From Diprion similis (taxonomy: Eukaryota; Arthropoda; Insecta; Hymenoptera; Diprionidae): 64,000 nt of DNA. The notes under the pieces were generated by a model, which was given only the letters and a program-made list of their open reading frames with translations, did not search any database and had not been told where the DNA came from. The translations under genes and the position numbers were made by a program. The DNA lies in contig NC_060108.1 of the NCBI RefSeq assembly GCF_021155765.1, positions 19,679,025 through 19,743,024 of the forward strand, given 5' to 3'. Positions 23,901 to 36,919 of this stretch are shown piece by piece (position 1 is the stretch's first letter; every line of letters begins with the position of its first letter).

Positions 23901-26506
23901 AACTTCCCGTCCTTAAACTTTTTTTGGGCTGTAATAGCAATAATATGAATGATAATAATAATAATAATAATAATAACAACATTATTTCAATCGAGCTTTG
24001 GAAGCCCAATGTCAAATTCGTTATAAGTGACTCAAAAAACCTTCAAGTAATAATTTTCATAATAATTAAAATGTTTTTAGTTTTTTTTGGCAGGTTGAAT
24101 ACGCCAAATTACAATTTTGGAAGTTCAACTTTAGATTCGTGATCAGCAACCCAAAAAATCTTGTGGTACCAGTTTTCAGTCGATTCTGTTCATCCATTCT
24201 CAGAATATTTTTTTCTTGTTTTATTTTTTATAATTTTGTTATTTAAATAATTGGAAAAGCACTGAACCGATCAAAACTAGAACTGCGCACACACACACAC
24301 ACAAATTTTTCAAATACCATGTCGTTTTCAACCACTGTTTTCTTATTATTTAGGAACTCAGAAATTACTGAAATTATTGAAATACATTTTCAATACTGAA
24401 ACAGCAAATATGTAATGATATTTTACGACAAGTGACGCTGTATGAAACAAGTACAATTGATTTTTGCAGAGAAAAGAATTAACCACCTTAGAAAACGAAC
24501 TACAAGACAAAGTGAAGTCTCTGAACGAGCACAGAAGGAAGGTCGATTCAATTGACGTAGAGTTGTTTGATGTGGCAGATAAGCATCAGAAGATTTTGAA
24601 CCTGGAGGTAAGTGTGGCGAATTCAGTATGTTGAAAAGTACAATATGCTCGTGAGTTTCATAATCATCGTTTTTAGTTGGAAAGTGGTGAAGTCAGCGAG
24701 AAGAAACTCTTTCTGGCAAAACGGACCCAAGAGCAGTTACAAGAAATTATGAATAGGAAACAGAGTCTTTCGTTGGATTTGAAACGGGTTGGTCCATCTT
24801 CTTCTTGCAACGATTCAGTAAATGGAGACGAAGTGACTTCCCAGTCCGATTTGAAGTCCTTGCAAGACGAGTGCAATCGGAAATTGAAGATTGCGTCAGC
24901 GGTAAACTTGCTGTATAATCATGACCCACCGCTTTCTGCAGAAACGACGGACACGTTTCATACAGCGGCAGCAGACTCTCCAGAGTTTTTGAAAGGCTTT
25001 AGGGAGGATGAGGAACAAAACGAGGAAGCTGAGAATAAGACAAAATCCGAGTATGTTACTGCCAAAGAAGACTGCGGTCCAGGTACAAGCACTGGGCCTG
25101 ACCCGAGCCCAGATATTGAACACAGTGAAAAAGTTTTGCAGGATGACGTGAAGAAATCAATGAAAGAAGATGAACACTCGCTGGATGAAAAAGTTCAGGA
25201 TACTTCTGAGTTCCGAGATAAGGAAGATAATAATTTACTGAGTGAGAGCATCTCGACCGAGAGTCTGACAATCCATGAATCTCCGCAGCATCAAACGCTG
25301 AGGAGACTGCAGCAGAGGATTGCTCGTCAAAAAATGATTATTATGCGATTGTTGGAAATTAATGCTCCGTGCAAAGAGGATCTTAATCGTCAGATTGGAG
25401 TTTTACAAGACTTACAGAGGCAGCAAATCGAGTTGGAAGCTTTGTTGATTGAAAAAAAGGATTCAAATCACGATACAGGTAGAAATGAAAGGAGAATCCC
25501 TGCTATCGATCAGGATCCTTATATGAGAGTCGTCAATTCTCAGGAAAACTTTGGTCAGAATTCGATTCTCACAGAGAAAAATTCTTTCTCAAATTCTAAC
25601 GACTTCCAATCACAACAAAGTTCTGTCTCGGAAATATCCCAGCAGCCAACACTCATGCGAAATTCTCCAAGCCAGACTTACACCTCGGTATATCTCACGG
25701 TAAATAAATTGAAGAATGCAATATCGATATACCTCTGTTTGTTTCATCACTTTCGGATTTAATGACGAATCCCACAAAACATGAAAAGACTCTGATATTA
25801 TTTTTATTATTCTGTTAGTGTAAAAACTTGGTGTTTATTCTTAACGGTCTTGCTATTATTCAAAACACGAAATGTTTAACATTTTATATTCTTCCTTCAA
25901 TTCTGCAAAAAATCAAACATGTTCCAGCAGAGTCGAGACCGTTCAGATCACTTGAGTAGTCCTTACTCGTTGACGATAACGAGGTCATTACCATCGCTAA
26001 TCGCCAATGAAAGCGAAAATGAGAACGTGATCAACATGATCGTGAGCGTTCCGTCATACATTGTACGTGGTGCTGGTGCTTCCAGTCATTATGAGTACGA
26101 GGTGCGGGTTGCAGCTAGGGACGACAGCTGGACATTGTTGAGACGCTACAGGCGGTTCAGGGAGCTCAACATTATGATGCGCCAAAAGTATGGTGCTAAA
26201 GTAAGTGATTTCGCACTGAAAACCCTGTGTCCTATTGTTACACTCTTTTAATTTTTCCAGATTGGAACGATACCGTTCCCTCCACGTCAATTTTTCAAGA
26301 AATCTGAAGCAATTGCTCGTCAGCGGCGAAAACAACTCGAAATCTATCTTCGCCGCTTGATACAGGTTTGTGCCGAATTGCCTCTTTGCCAACCTCTCTA
26401 CAAATACAATACAGATCTGAGTCAGATAGACAAGCAGTCTCTCCTAGAATTTAGCGTGTTTTTCCGACGAGGAACCTTTGAGAGTAGTAAATATGGTACT
26501 AGCTAG
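14973..26506 (+). CDS. Klp98A: Kinesin-3 motor with FHA and PX domains, KIF16B/Klp98A type
   Basis: Plus-end microtubule motor that carries early endosomes by binding phosphoinositides through its PX domain. Exons: 14973-15019, 15238-15307, 17329-17439, 17638-17754, 18100-18345, 18504-18673, 18966-19374, 19681-19965, 20286-20696, 20776-20973, 22937-23056, 23740-23841, 24470-24607, 24677-25699, 25928-26200, 26261-26506. All joins keep frame; total about 1,321 aa, the family's usual length. The motor domain (about 1-375) starts [14 protein letters not shown] and has the P-loop GQTGSGKT (101-108), switch I NDVSSRSH (215-222) and switch II DLAGSE (250-255, the Ser codon split by an intron). An FHA-type region follows (about 480-590; [12 protein letters not shown]), then Glu/Arg-rich coiled coil, then a low-complexity acidic Ser-rich stretch in the large exon 14. 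The C-terminal PX domain (about 1180-1300) carries RRYRRFREL. Exons 8 and 15 have tandem NAGNAG acceptors that add or drop one residue. I assign KIF16B/Klp98A rather than KIF1 because the C-terminal domain is PX, not PH. Confidence 0.97.
15308..17328 (+). other. Kinesin intron 2
   Basis: A 2.0 kb intron, AT-rich, holding a T22 run at 15,514-15,535 and an AAT repeat at about 17,020-17,035. No other gene is seen on either strand. Confidence 0.7.
20974..22936 (+). other. Kinesin intron 10
   Basis: A 1.96 kb intron splitting the coiled-coil region. AT-rich with no recognisable nested gene; short open frames look random. Confidence 0.7.
23952..24303 (+). repeat. AAT and CA microsatellites in a kinesin intron
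   Basis: An AAT run at about 23,952-23,975 and a CA run at about 24,286-24,303, both in the intron between exons 12 and 13. Ordinary simple sequence. Confidence 0.85.
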
Positions 26507-26807
26507 TAAGTTCTGCTTTAATTATGTATTATTAATTTTCGGCAACTTAGGTTTGACAGCCTATACGTATAATTAGTCTAGATGTCTTGCATCGGGGAAT
26601 TCACCCCGCCCCCGTGGTGAACGCGACTTGCATAGTGAAATTTTTAAGCTCTAGTTCGACAATTTTATTCTTGTTAATTGTTAATATTATAACTAATCAA
26701 TGGCGCCACTGTGGATTTGAACATAACGCATTTGGTGAAACCGCTTCGACGAAAAAAAATTCAAATAGAATAAACAGAATTGATATTTGGTTTGTGCCTC
26801 GCCTCTA

Positions 26808-26822
26808 AATAAAATTAATAAA
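26808..26822 (+). terminator. Poly(A) signals of the kinesin gene
   Basis: Two AATAAA hexamers, 26,808-26,813 and 26,817-26,822, about 300 bases after the kinesin stop. Likely end of the 3' UTR. Confidence 0.6.
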
Positions 26823-26829
26823 CCTATCT

Positions 26830-28958
26830 GAATGATTTGACAATAAAAAACTACGTGTCTAGCAAACATACAATTACTTGAGATGGGTCTGTTGTAAATG
26901 CCAAAAAATATCATACGTAATTTTAAAAATACGAGCCAGCCCCAATTTATCATTTTTTTTTCATCACGTGGATTCGGATGTAACAAAATTTCATTTCCCA
27001 GGGATGGTAATTCGATCTTAATCATGACAGTATTTGGCAAAACCTTCTATTATCAACACGCTATGTAACCATATCTGCAGTTTGTCTTGTGAGAATAGTC
27101 TTTTGAAATTTTTCAACCAAATTTCAGCATAATCGATTTTTTGTCGTGCTATAATAATCTTTGCAAATATTCAGTTGAATTCTGTACGACCTCAATTTAT
27201 TCGTCAATTTGTACTTATACCTTTTGAGGTTGTATGTGCAGTTGTTTCATGTACCTGAAATTATGACATCATTATAACTGAAAATTTATGAATAATCTGT
27301 TGGCTTCAGTGGGATTAAATGAAAAATAATGTCCACACGATAGGCGAGCAATTTTTTTTTTAGTTTACTGTCTTCCGTTTTTAAACGCGTGCAAAATTAC
27401 AAGAACCAAAATTACTAGTCTTTTGGTCTGAAAAATCTGCTATAATGTCATAATGATTTTTTACTTGATGCTTCGTTCCTTCTTTACCTTTCAATTAGGT
27501 CATTTTGTTGTACCTCGTAACTGGAGCTGATATTGTATGTATATGAATTGATAAATATCCCCAAGAGCTCTAACCGGATTTTTCATTATAATAATGATTG
27601 TGATTAATTATTAAATAATAAAAATGGCTCTATAATTGAATCGTTACATAATAATAATAATAAGAATAATAATATATCATCGCTTACTGGTGAGTGCCTC
27701 TGTGGGATCGGGTGTTACATTTTTTGAATAACTTGTAAAGAGAGTGATATTACGTTGCATATTATTAATGTCCCACTGAAGATATTTCATTTTACATATC
27801 GAACACAGAATTTCAATCAAAAGTGCATAATTCAGCTATTGCGCATTGTAGCATCAACATTACACTTGTAATAATCAGCGCGGACCTAGATCGAAATAAA
27901 AGTTATTGTGATTTTCTAATAATACGCCGCATGGCGAGAATATAGCTTGGGATAGAAAGTATTCTATTCGACAATTAATTCCACAAAAAATGGTCGTCGT
28001 GTAATAATATGAATTGTTTTCAGTATTATATATATATATATATTATTTTATTACAAATGTTGACTTATGGTAATAGAATATGCTACACTTAATTTTAAAT
28101 AACGATCTACTATACATTTAATGTAAACTATCGGTGTAAAATGCAAGGAAGACAATATATACCGATTCGGGTATGTAATATATATATATATATATGAAAG
28201 AAAAAAAAACATAAAAAGAAAGAAATTATGCTTTGTAAAAGTAAAATACATCGGATACCAAATTGATCCTCGGTTTATTTATTTATTAACTCATCGGTGA
28301 AATTTTAGTATTACACGTGTTACATAATTATTCAGGCATGCAATAAATATTTTGTATGTCATTTTAATATGTTTATTTAGCGGATTATTTCCAACATTTT
28401 ACGAGGCCGATGGATTGGAGACATGATAGATTAATAATTAATCAAAATCAAAAGGCGTTTTGAATATTTCATTTCCATTCAAGAGGATGTTTCCTTGTCA
28501 ATGAACCGATCCAGTAATAGAATCTGAAGTGTAGAAACGAGTAAAGAGAACCCTCGGGAGTATAATTTATGGTCTACATGACGAGGATGATTACTATCAC
28601 CGACTCACGTGGAGCGGGACGCCGAAGGCAATGGGTGATCGATGAACCGACACACTGCCCGTAATGATTTATAATTGAACACAAGGAAGCGGTACTGGCT
28701 TCAAAGAGGCCGAATTAAATGATTTTCAATATCAAGAGTTCAGTAGAAGTGATTAATTAATAAATTTTAATCTGAACGCCAATAGGCTTTTTCTACGAAT
28801 TCTATGCAACTTTGAAACTTTTCTTATCTCGACGGTCACGATCTTATATCCTAAATAAAAATGCATCCTGCGGTAAGGCGTAAGTGTATATTTGAATTGT
28901 CCATACCTGGAAAAAGTTGTGATACAGGCTATTGGTAGAAGTCATGTAGAAATAGAAA
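26830..28958. other. Gap between convergent genes
   Basis: About 2 kb between the 3' ends of the kinesin and chitinase genes. It holds an AAT repeat near 27,645-27,675 and TA runs at about 28,027-28,042 and 28,178-28,192. No gene is supported. Confidence 0.6.
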
Positions 28959-28964
28959 TTTATT
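28959..28964 (-). terminator. Candidate poly(A) signal of the chitinase
   Basis: TTTATT on the plus strand, AATAAA on the coding strand, about 56 bases past the chitinase stop. Confidence 0.5.
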
Positions 28965-29019
28965 TACCACTCGGTGTCTTCCGTTTAATCTATACATAGT
29001 ATAATATTATTAATGAGTT

Positions 29020-32000
29020 TTAAGCTGCAGGTGGGGCTTGTGTATGCTGTAGACATCCTTCAACATTCTCTGGCCAATCGCACACATTCTCGTTAGGGTT
29101 GAAGACCAGATTTACCGGACATGGCATGTGGTGCTTTCGTTCACCTTCGCACATGTAATACCTTGTGCAATCATTTTTGTCCGGGTGGTATGAGATGTGA
29201 TTGTCCTCTTCTTCGCAAACCACTTCATTTGCTGTAACAAACGGTTATACGCGGTGCTTTGTTGAATCGTTCACGTAACATTTTTATGTATTTTATAACT
29301 TTCATAAATTAAATCGTATCATTTTCATCGGAATGGTTCTATAAACTGATGAGACTATCCCTTCTAGTTTCATCAATCTTGTCAAAGATATTTAACCTGA
29401 GTGGTATCAACAACATAACTTCCAGCGTGCTTTCATATTTGACCACCACTTTGGGACGGGAAATATTAGCAAGAATTAATTGAGAGAAACGGAAACTCAC
29501 GATCCTTGGTTGTGTATTTTCCACTTTTTGAAAAACTTTCGTACGGACCGTCGTATTCCAGTTTAACAGAATAATCCAAAAGTTCTTTTTTCATCGCTTT
29601 GATCAGAGGGTATTTGCCAGTTCCACACGTTCCTTTGAAGTCATCCATATCGACAGACCATATCATGATTCCTCCAAAGCCTTCTTCTTTTAGCCAATTC
29701 ATCTGGAATGATTTTCGTTTGAAAAATGTAATCAAAAAATGGCATAAAAAAACTTCGGTGAAAGTGGAAACCCATTTATACAAGGACACGAAAGTACTTT
29801 GATATTCTTAACTATCCCACAAGGTACAATGTGATGAACACAGCGTCTGCAGGTAATGAGATCATTTTGTATGACTTTAAATTCACCTTATTCATCAAGC
29901 TCCGCTCGTCGTCAAATCCAACCCATTGATCGTCTCTGTACGCGAATGGAACTTGCTGTTCGCTATCCCAAACGAGAGTAGTATTGTCTTCGTTGAGGAA
30001 TGAGCACACCTAAAAAGGAACGTACAAAAATTAAGGGTTTGTCGTTGAAGGTGTGAAAAAATGGGGAAGTTTAAAAAAATTCAAGTACGTATAAATAATG
30101 ATAATAAAAGCTCACCTCGTAATATGACAAAAATCCAGACTCGTTCGTGAATTTTCCAGCGGTTCCACCTTCTGAAGCTGGTGCGCCGATGTCAAACTTC
30201 TCATTGTCAACCAATTTGAAGGATCGGCCATAGGTCGGCATTCCTATCATTAATTTTTCCTTGGGTGCACCTTGCTTCACCCATTCACGAGCACTGTAGT
30301 CCTGTAAAGACGTAAGTACAACGTTAATTTTGAGTTATACAGATATTAGGAAGAGAAAAGAGGGTTTTACATTCTGTAATTGACCAGTGTGAATCAAGTG
30401 AACCTTATTCGTGTGACAAACTGTATGATGCAAATTACTTTGTACTCGTCGATTGCAATAACTAGTTAGATAATCACAACGAGATTCAATACTCTTTAAG
30501 TCTGACATAATTTCCTGATCATGAAATAATAATAAATAGTGAAATTAAAGTTGTTTGTTGGCTCTTGAAATCGCAGTATCTTACCACAGTCAATTTCTTT
30601 TGATAACTGGTTGCGCTTTCCAGTGGATACAGCGGACTGTTGTGGCCAACTTGTCGTTCCCACTGACCATGGAAGTCGTATGTCATCACGTTTATGAAGT
30701 CCAAATACTTCGATATCTCCGGTACATCGTACCTGAATATCAACAAATTGTAAACAACGGTTACTAAAAGCAGTGCTAAAAGAGAAGCTGAACACCATGA
30801 CAGACCGATACATTTCAGTAATTGTATGTTTGGGAGCATATTGCTTAAAATCTAGTAATTACCCAGCTGCAATAGCTTCGAAACTAGCAGGTACCGCTGC
30901 AGACAGTAATAATTTCGGTTGTCCAGAACTTGTGGCCTCTCCTTCGAATGCCAGCCTCAATTCCTTGAGAAGATTCACGTACGCAGAACGGTCATCGGCA
31001 CCACTGAAACGTCCAAATTACACTGATTGGCTCGTCCTTGTGAAAAACTACACAAAGAGATATGCGCGAAGAGAACATCCCATCACTCTTCTCAGAGTGC
31101 ATGCTTTCTCTGAGGTGAATACTTCTTTAGCAAGTGCACATGGATCGCAGAATTTTTCGTAAAATATATCTTACACGTCACGCATTTTTATGACCAGTGC
31201 CAGTACACGTTATAGTACTTCGTACTCACCGTGGATATTCCCAGTCAACGTCCAGACCATCGAATTTATATTCCCTGAGGAAATCTATCGCTTCGTACAC
31301 GAATTGGTTCATTCTGAACATATTGCTTGTCAGTTCTTTGAACGGCGTTGAACCGAACGCCCATCCACCGATTGCAAGAAGTATCTGGAACGAGATTATT
31401 CACGTGAGTTATGCACTCTTTATTTTGATGTTCCTCCAAGTTCATTTGCATGCCCAAGAAAATTTTCGTTGTACCTTTATGTCGGGATTTTTTTCTCTCA
31501 GAGCTATCAAACGTTCGTACATATCACCGTCCTTGTCGCTACCCTCGGTCAACAAATGATCCTTCAACGTAGCAAACGCGTAGATTACGTGAGAACAGAG
31601 AGTAGGATCAATATCTTCCGGCAAAAACTTTCCAGATCCCGGTCTTTTGTACGACCAGTTAGTGAGATAGCAAATCGTGTAGGGTTCTCTTTCTGGAATA
31701 AAATTAAAGTTTGTAGTATTCGCGCAGTTTTCACACGTCATTTTCCATTGTCCACCGACAATTCAAGTTCCCAGTCGATTCGCGGACTTACCACGTTTTG
31801 CTACACTGTTCGCTGATTGTACTTTGGGCTTGTTAATCTTCTTTACTTTATCCAGTATTTCCGATGCTGAAATTTTGTACGGTTCCGGCTTTTCTACAAC
31901 TTCTTCGGTTATGGTCGCGGCCACTAAACTCCAATTTACATCCTTCGCGTTATTCTCTCGTGGGATTCCTCTGAGTTCCTCTCTGCATGGCAATTACAGG

Positions 32001-35000
32001 CAAGAATTGATTAAACAAATTAACTTAAATGTTAGCTGTTCTTTTTTTTATATACAAAAAAAGTTTGAATCATCCGTGAAGTACAAATTCTTATGATATT
32101 TATATACCTCATAGCACCTATGAGAGGGTATTTTACGTTCCCGCCACAAACGGTTCCGTTGAAATCGTCCATATCCACCGTCCAAACCATAGCACCGCCA
32201 TATCCCTTATCTTTGAGCCAGTGCATTTTGTTTCTAATCGAACGTTCGTCGTCGAAACCTACCCATTGATCACCGTCAACTAAATACGGAACTTTCATCT
32301 CATCATCCCACACGTAAGCAGCGCCATTCAACAGCATTTCACATATCTGAAAATATAGGGAATTTGGCAATGAACGGTGCTCAACTCTCCGGGGTTTCGC
32401 AATAATTTACGGCAGTTGTTAAGAGTTTCAACAAACCTCGTAGTAAGCAATGAAACCAGATTCTTTGGTGTACTCTCCAGCCTTTCCTCCCCCGCTTGCC
32501 GGTGCGTGAACTTTCCAGTTTGCAGGATTCGACAGTGTGAAAGACCTACCATACGTAGGCATACCAATTATCAATTTTTCCTTTGGAGCACCAAGGCGAA
32601 CCCATATAGCAGCAGCGTTGTCGACACTGAGTTGCTTTTGCCATTCCGAATCCAACGACGAAGCGTAAAGAGGTGCGTTGTGACCTGTCTCCCTTTCCCA
32701 CTTTCCGTGAAAGTCGTATGCCATCAAGTTTATGAAATCGAGGTAACTAGAAAACGATGGTTGTTCATTATTTTATACGGTTCTCCTCTCGGGTGAAACT
32801 GTCAGATCATTTATAGAACCGCGTTCTTGGCTATACCATATTGGATTCATCTCTATTCCTCTGCTACAAGTTTTCTGACTCGGTATACGTGACATATAAA
32901 ATCTTTATGACGAGCATAAAATGGAGTAACGTTTAAACAATCGTTCGACGATTTTTTACCAACCTGGCAACCGCTGGAACGTCGTAACCACCTTTAATGT
33001 TGTCAGGTCCAACTGGCACGGCAGCCGTCAATAGTAATCGCGGTTTCTTTCGCTCTTGTGCTTCTGCCTCAAAAGCCTCACGTAGTTCTGTAAAGACAAT
33101 AGAAATTTTATCGTCCTGAAGAGTTTGGTCAAAGGCGTGACACACTAGCAGGATTTTGGGGAATTGTTACCTTACCTTTCAATAACAGAACGAAATTCTT
33201 TTTATCATCTCCGCCTTTAGGATACTCCCAATCCATATCCAAACCATCGAAATTCCGATGACGCAAATATGGTATAGCACTGTAAATGAATGTTTGACGC
33301 GCGTATCGTGTCGATGACATGTCTTTAAACTTTTGGGTACCGAAAGACCAACCGCCTGGAAGCAAATGGTAAAGTTGTTGAAAATAAGTGAACAAAATTT
33401 AAATAATCGAATTGCAAATAGAGGTACACAAGTGCAGAAGTATGCACGATAAACATTTGTCCCCGAATGCAAATCATTCGAGTTTCCTACCTATAGCCAA
33501 AAGTATTTTCAAAGATGGGTTAGCCTTTTTCAAAGTCATTATTCTCTCGTACAGTCCAAGCTTCCCATCCTTGGTTTCATCGTTCGACTCGAAGCTTGTT
33601 AATTTGTTTTTCTTCAACCATCCGAATGCAAATATAATATGCGTACAAAGATCTGGTTGTATATCCTCAGGCATAAACTTTCCAATCTTTGTACGATACT
33701 GGGACCAATTTGTATAATAGCAAACAATCTGAAAAAAATTGTGACAGAATTATATTTCCGGTAGTTTGTTTTAAATACGTAACTAAAAGAAAAAAGTTTC
33801 GCGTTATTTAAGACCATTGAATAAAGCATGCATCACTTTTTAGAAAGCCTTAGCGTCCATGGAGTCAAGTGGCCTTTTTTTCGTCCATCATGAAAGTTCG
33901 ATGTACCTACTGATGTTTAGGAAGGAATAGTAATTCAATGGTGAATGAGATTTTTAAGCTGACCAACTCTCCTTTGATATGGCTAGTCCGGTCGCCCTTG
34001 ACCCAAACAACTCTTTTAATAACTGCCCTAACTAACATAACTGCTTCAGGAACTACCTCGACACGCCTTCAAACCTCAAGAAATGTATCAGACGCATATT
34101 CATAAGAGGAATTCCAGATTATCAGCCTTTTCTCGATACTGGATTGGAACCAGGATCCGAACTACTGATCTAGTCGCTGACTTGCCTAGATTTCTACCAC
34201 GTTGAGTCATAGCAAGAGACTGTAAAGTATTCCATAGTTTTTATTTTCAACGGTTCTATTTTATACCAAAATATACCTGCTTCCAAACTGTGAGGCATGG
34301 ACATCAGTCGGATCAACGTTTTAGAACCTTGAAAATTTTACAAACCGGTTTTTCCGTTCAGCTAACACACAGAATATTGCGTCTCTCTATTTGAGACACT
34401 TTGAGTTGTGTTTGGTCAACTTCTTCTCAATAAATGGCAAAAATTTGCTTCTTTCGACCTGCAGAAGCAGCAGTCTTCTGTTCAAAATTTGACCATTCGT
34501 TGAGTAATACCTCGTAATAATCGACGTGCAATAATTATTTACCTATACATATATCAATATTTGTCAGGTATATCGCAGTTTGCGTTAAAACTGTAGCAGA
34601 AACGTCGAGGCTGCAAAAAATGCAACCGCTTGTCTGCCCTGAGGCCCTTCTTGGGCGGTTGAAATGAGAATGGGTTCCGGGAACCGCGTTATATTCACGT
34701 AGGCAGTCAACCTTACTTGCGAATTGTCCGAACCGAAACGGTCCCACCTTATCAGAGCCAATCTTGCAAAATATCAAGGACGCCATTCCTACCTTGTGAT
34801 CATTTTTGCTCGGCGACTGAAGTTCGTTAGTTGATCCTTTAGTGTTTATGCGACCGCGATTTATTTTGAATCTATTAATGCTCGCTGACACTTCCTGATC
34901 CGTAGAAATTGCTGGACTCGCGGTCGTCGGTCGACGCAATCTTTTTCTTGCAGCTGCAAAGAAATTCAACGTTATCACGATATTAAAATTTCAGATAATG

Positions 35001-36919
35001 GAATTAGTGCACATCCGTCAGAATCAACGCTTGCCTCGTCATTAATACCGACAGATAACTTAATCACAAACAAACTCGCGTGCGATCCGCACGAAGTTTA
35101 GTGCGTGAGGAAATTTTATGAGCAATCTAATCGAGTATAATTCAAGGATAATATGCTAATTACTGTAGATAATAAAATGTCCGTAAAGTCAACATTGCCT
35201 TCCAGCAAATGAGGATAGGTTGATCTATACGAATGTTTCTAGTTATTCGAAGTACAACGCGTATCACGAAACAGCATTCGGCATAATTGTTTAATTGAGG
35301 AAAAGACATAAAACTGAATCCTCGTAATTCTGTTTCCGCGTCATATTCCGACTAATTTAAAGGTTACGTTTAATTACTCAATTACTAATTTCGTACCTTC
35401 GGGATTGTCACATGAGCTCAACAGCAGGATGGCTATACACAGTGTTGCTACGCCCAGTGTTGCCTGAAATGTGTAGAAAAAATGTGATTAAAACATCGGG
35501 AATTCCACGGGCATGCAACAATTGTCAGCCAAGAATATCGCGCTGGAAGTTAATCGTGATCGCGTGAGCAACAGCTTTCTCATTGTCCCGGCAGTTTCTC
35601 ATCTTGGAATGTAAATGGCTGAACGAAAAAATGACGAATGAATCTGTTTCCATAAACTTTTCAAATTAATACCATTCTATTAATTAACGTTATTATTATA
35701 GCTATTGTATGGTTTTATCTGAAATAGCGAAATAATATCTAACTGTCACGAAGAATCAAGAATTTGTAGTTAAATTTTTTTCGATCAGAAAAGTCCAATG
35801 CCATTCCGACCGTACCAGGGACATATATTTTGATTATGTCAAACGAGTTATCTCAGTTACTAAATATCTCCAAGCATGAGATCAGCCTCCGTATAATCGA
35901 GTACGAGCGTCCTTTATATGTAACACATACGAATATGTATGCTCCTTTATGTATCTCGTATTGCCGCATGTATGCATCTATACAATTGCAGGAGCAGTGA
36001 AAGGATTTTAATCCCATACTGTACCTATCGTCAATATTGCTTACCGGTCACGTAATGAAAGCTTTGGCCTAGAGCAGAAAAGGAGAAATCGATCAAACTA
36101 AAATTATATATTAGTTAGTTATGTATGTGAGTATATAGCCTGCGTCGAAGAGGTAAGGTAATACGTAATTCAAAGAGATTGAAGAGCGGTGAAGATTTCG
36201 CGCGGACATTATTTCGACGGAATTATACTTCAATGAACAAAAATTATGCAATGTTCTAAAAGTGTTTGCTTATGTTCGGCAAGAAGGATACGGAAGCCGA
36301 TATTTCAATACCAAAACTTCTCGAGTCAAGTTTCTTTACTGTCCGCAGTCTGCTGAACCTTGTGAATACTACGAAACTTTTTCTACCGTTGGATCTCATT
36401 TTTAAATGATTTTAACTTGGACCATTCGTTTCGTGGTGAGCGTGATACTTGAAATAAAAAGTAATCGTTACAATCTATCAAAAGAAGATGAAAGTTATCG
36501 CGGCGACTCAATTACTGTACATGATCCCGGGGTTCATTGCAGGTCATCGCACTCTGCGAGCGAAAGGCGAAGCGCCAATTAATTTACCTTATTAATTTTT
36601 CTCCATCGCACCTGTATGATCGTTCAATCCTGCAAAACTGGCGTCGGATAAATTTTACAATTATAAAAGTAAATTCTCGGTACATTCAACGACAAGAACT
36701 GCAGCGCTTGAAAATACGGTATCGCTGTAGCCCTCAGATGAAAACGAAAGAAGAAGCTCAACTTGCACAGCATCAATCAACTTCGGTAGCAGAAATTTTT
36801 TATTGAATTCGATCAATTCGTACCAGTTAAACGTAACTAATTCTTTCAGCACTCGGATCAGTGAACACCTGTGCTCCATTCCACGGCGAAAGTGTTGACA
36901 CAATTACCTCGACTATCAT
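29020..36919 (-). CDS. Cht7: Group III chitinase with two GH18 domains and one CBM14, Cht7-like
   Basis: Hydrolyses beta-1,4-linked chitin; group III enzymes are membrane-anchored or secreted and are thought to help organise cuticle chitin. Minus-strand exons in order: 36919-36908 (tentative), 35463-35397, 34953-34793, 33728-33491, 33355-33176, 33087-32964, 32746-32437, 32346-32108, 31982-31792, 31692-31475, 31384-31230, 31003-30863, 30732-30585, 30301-30116, 30009-29887, 29702-29501, 29231-29020. All joins keep frame; about 968 aa, matching the group. A hydrophobic signal-anchor ([12 protein letters not shown]) is followed by a basic, Ser-rich linker ([10 protein letters not shown]). The first GH18 domain (about 81-445) has [11 protein letters not shown], proton donor Glu203; the second (about 510-880) has [11 protein letters not shown], Glu629. 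Both are complete, so both may be active. The C-terminal CBM14 (about 900-960) has six Cys in VC, DC, MC, PC, VC, GC order. Exon 1 (MIVE, donor GTAATT) is the least certain part: it was chosen because it is the nearest ATG exon with the required phase-0 end. Confidence 0.96.
34141..34215 (-). repeat. tRNA-like sequence, possible SINE head or tRNA pseudogene
   Basis: On the minus strand a box-A-like TGGTAGAAATCTAGG (34,199-34,185) is followed about 20 bases later by a box-B-like AGTTCGGATCC (34,163-34,153). That is the usual order and spacing for an internal RNA polymerase III promoter. The sequence does not fold into a clean cloverleaf by eye, so a working tRNA is unlikely; a tRNA-derived SINE or relic fits better. 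It lies in the chitinase intron before the first GH18 domain, on the same strand as the gene. Confidence 0.4.

Noticed and set aside
36030-36070. Small minus-strand exon candidate ending at a GTAAGC donor, tested as chitinase exon 1
   Set aside because: It has no ATG and gives a stop in the phase needed to join the signal-anchor exon.
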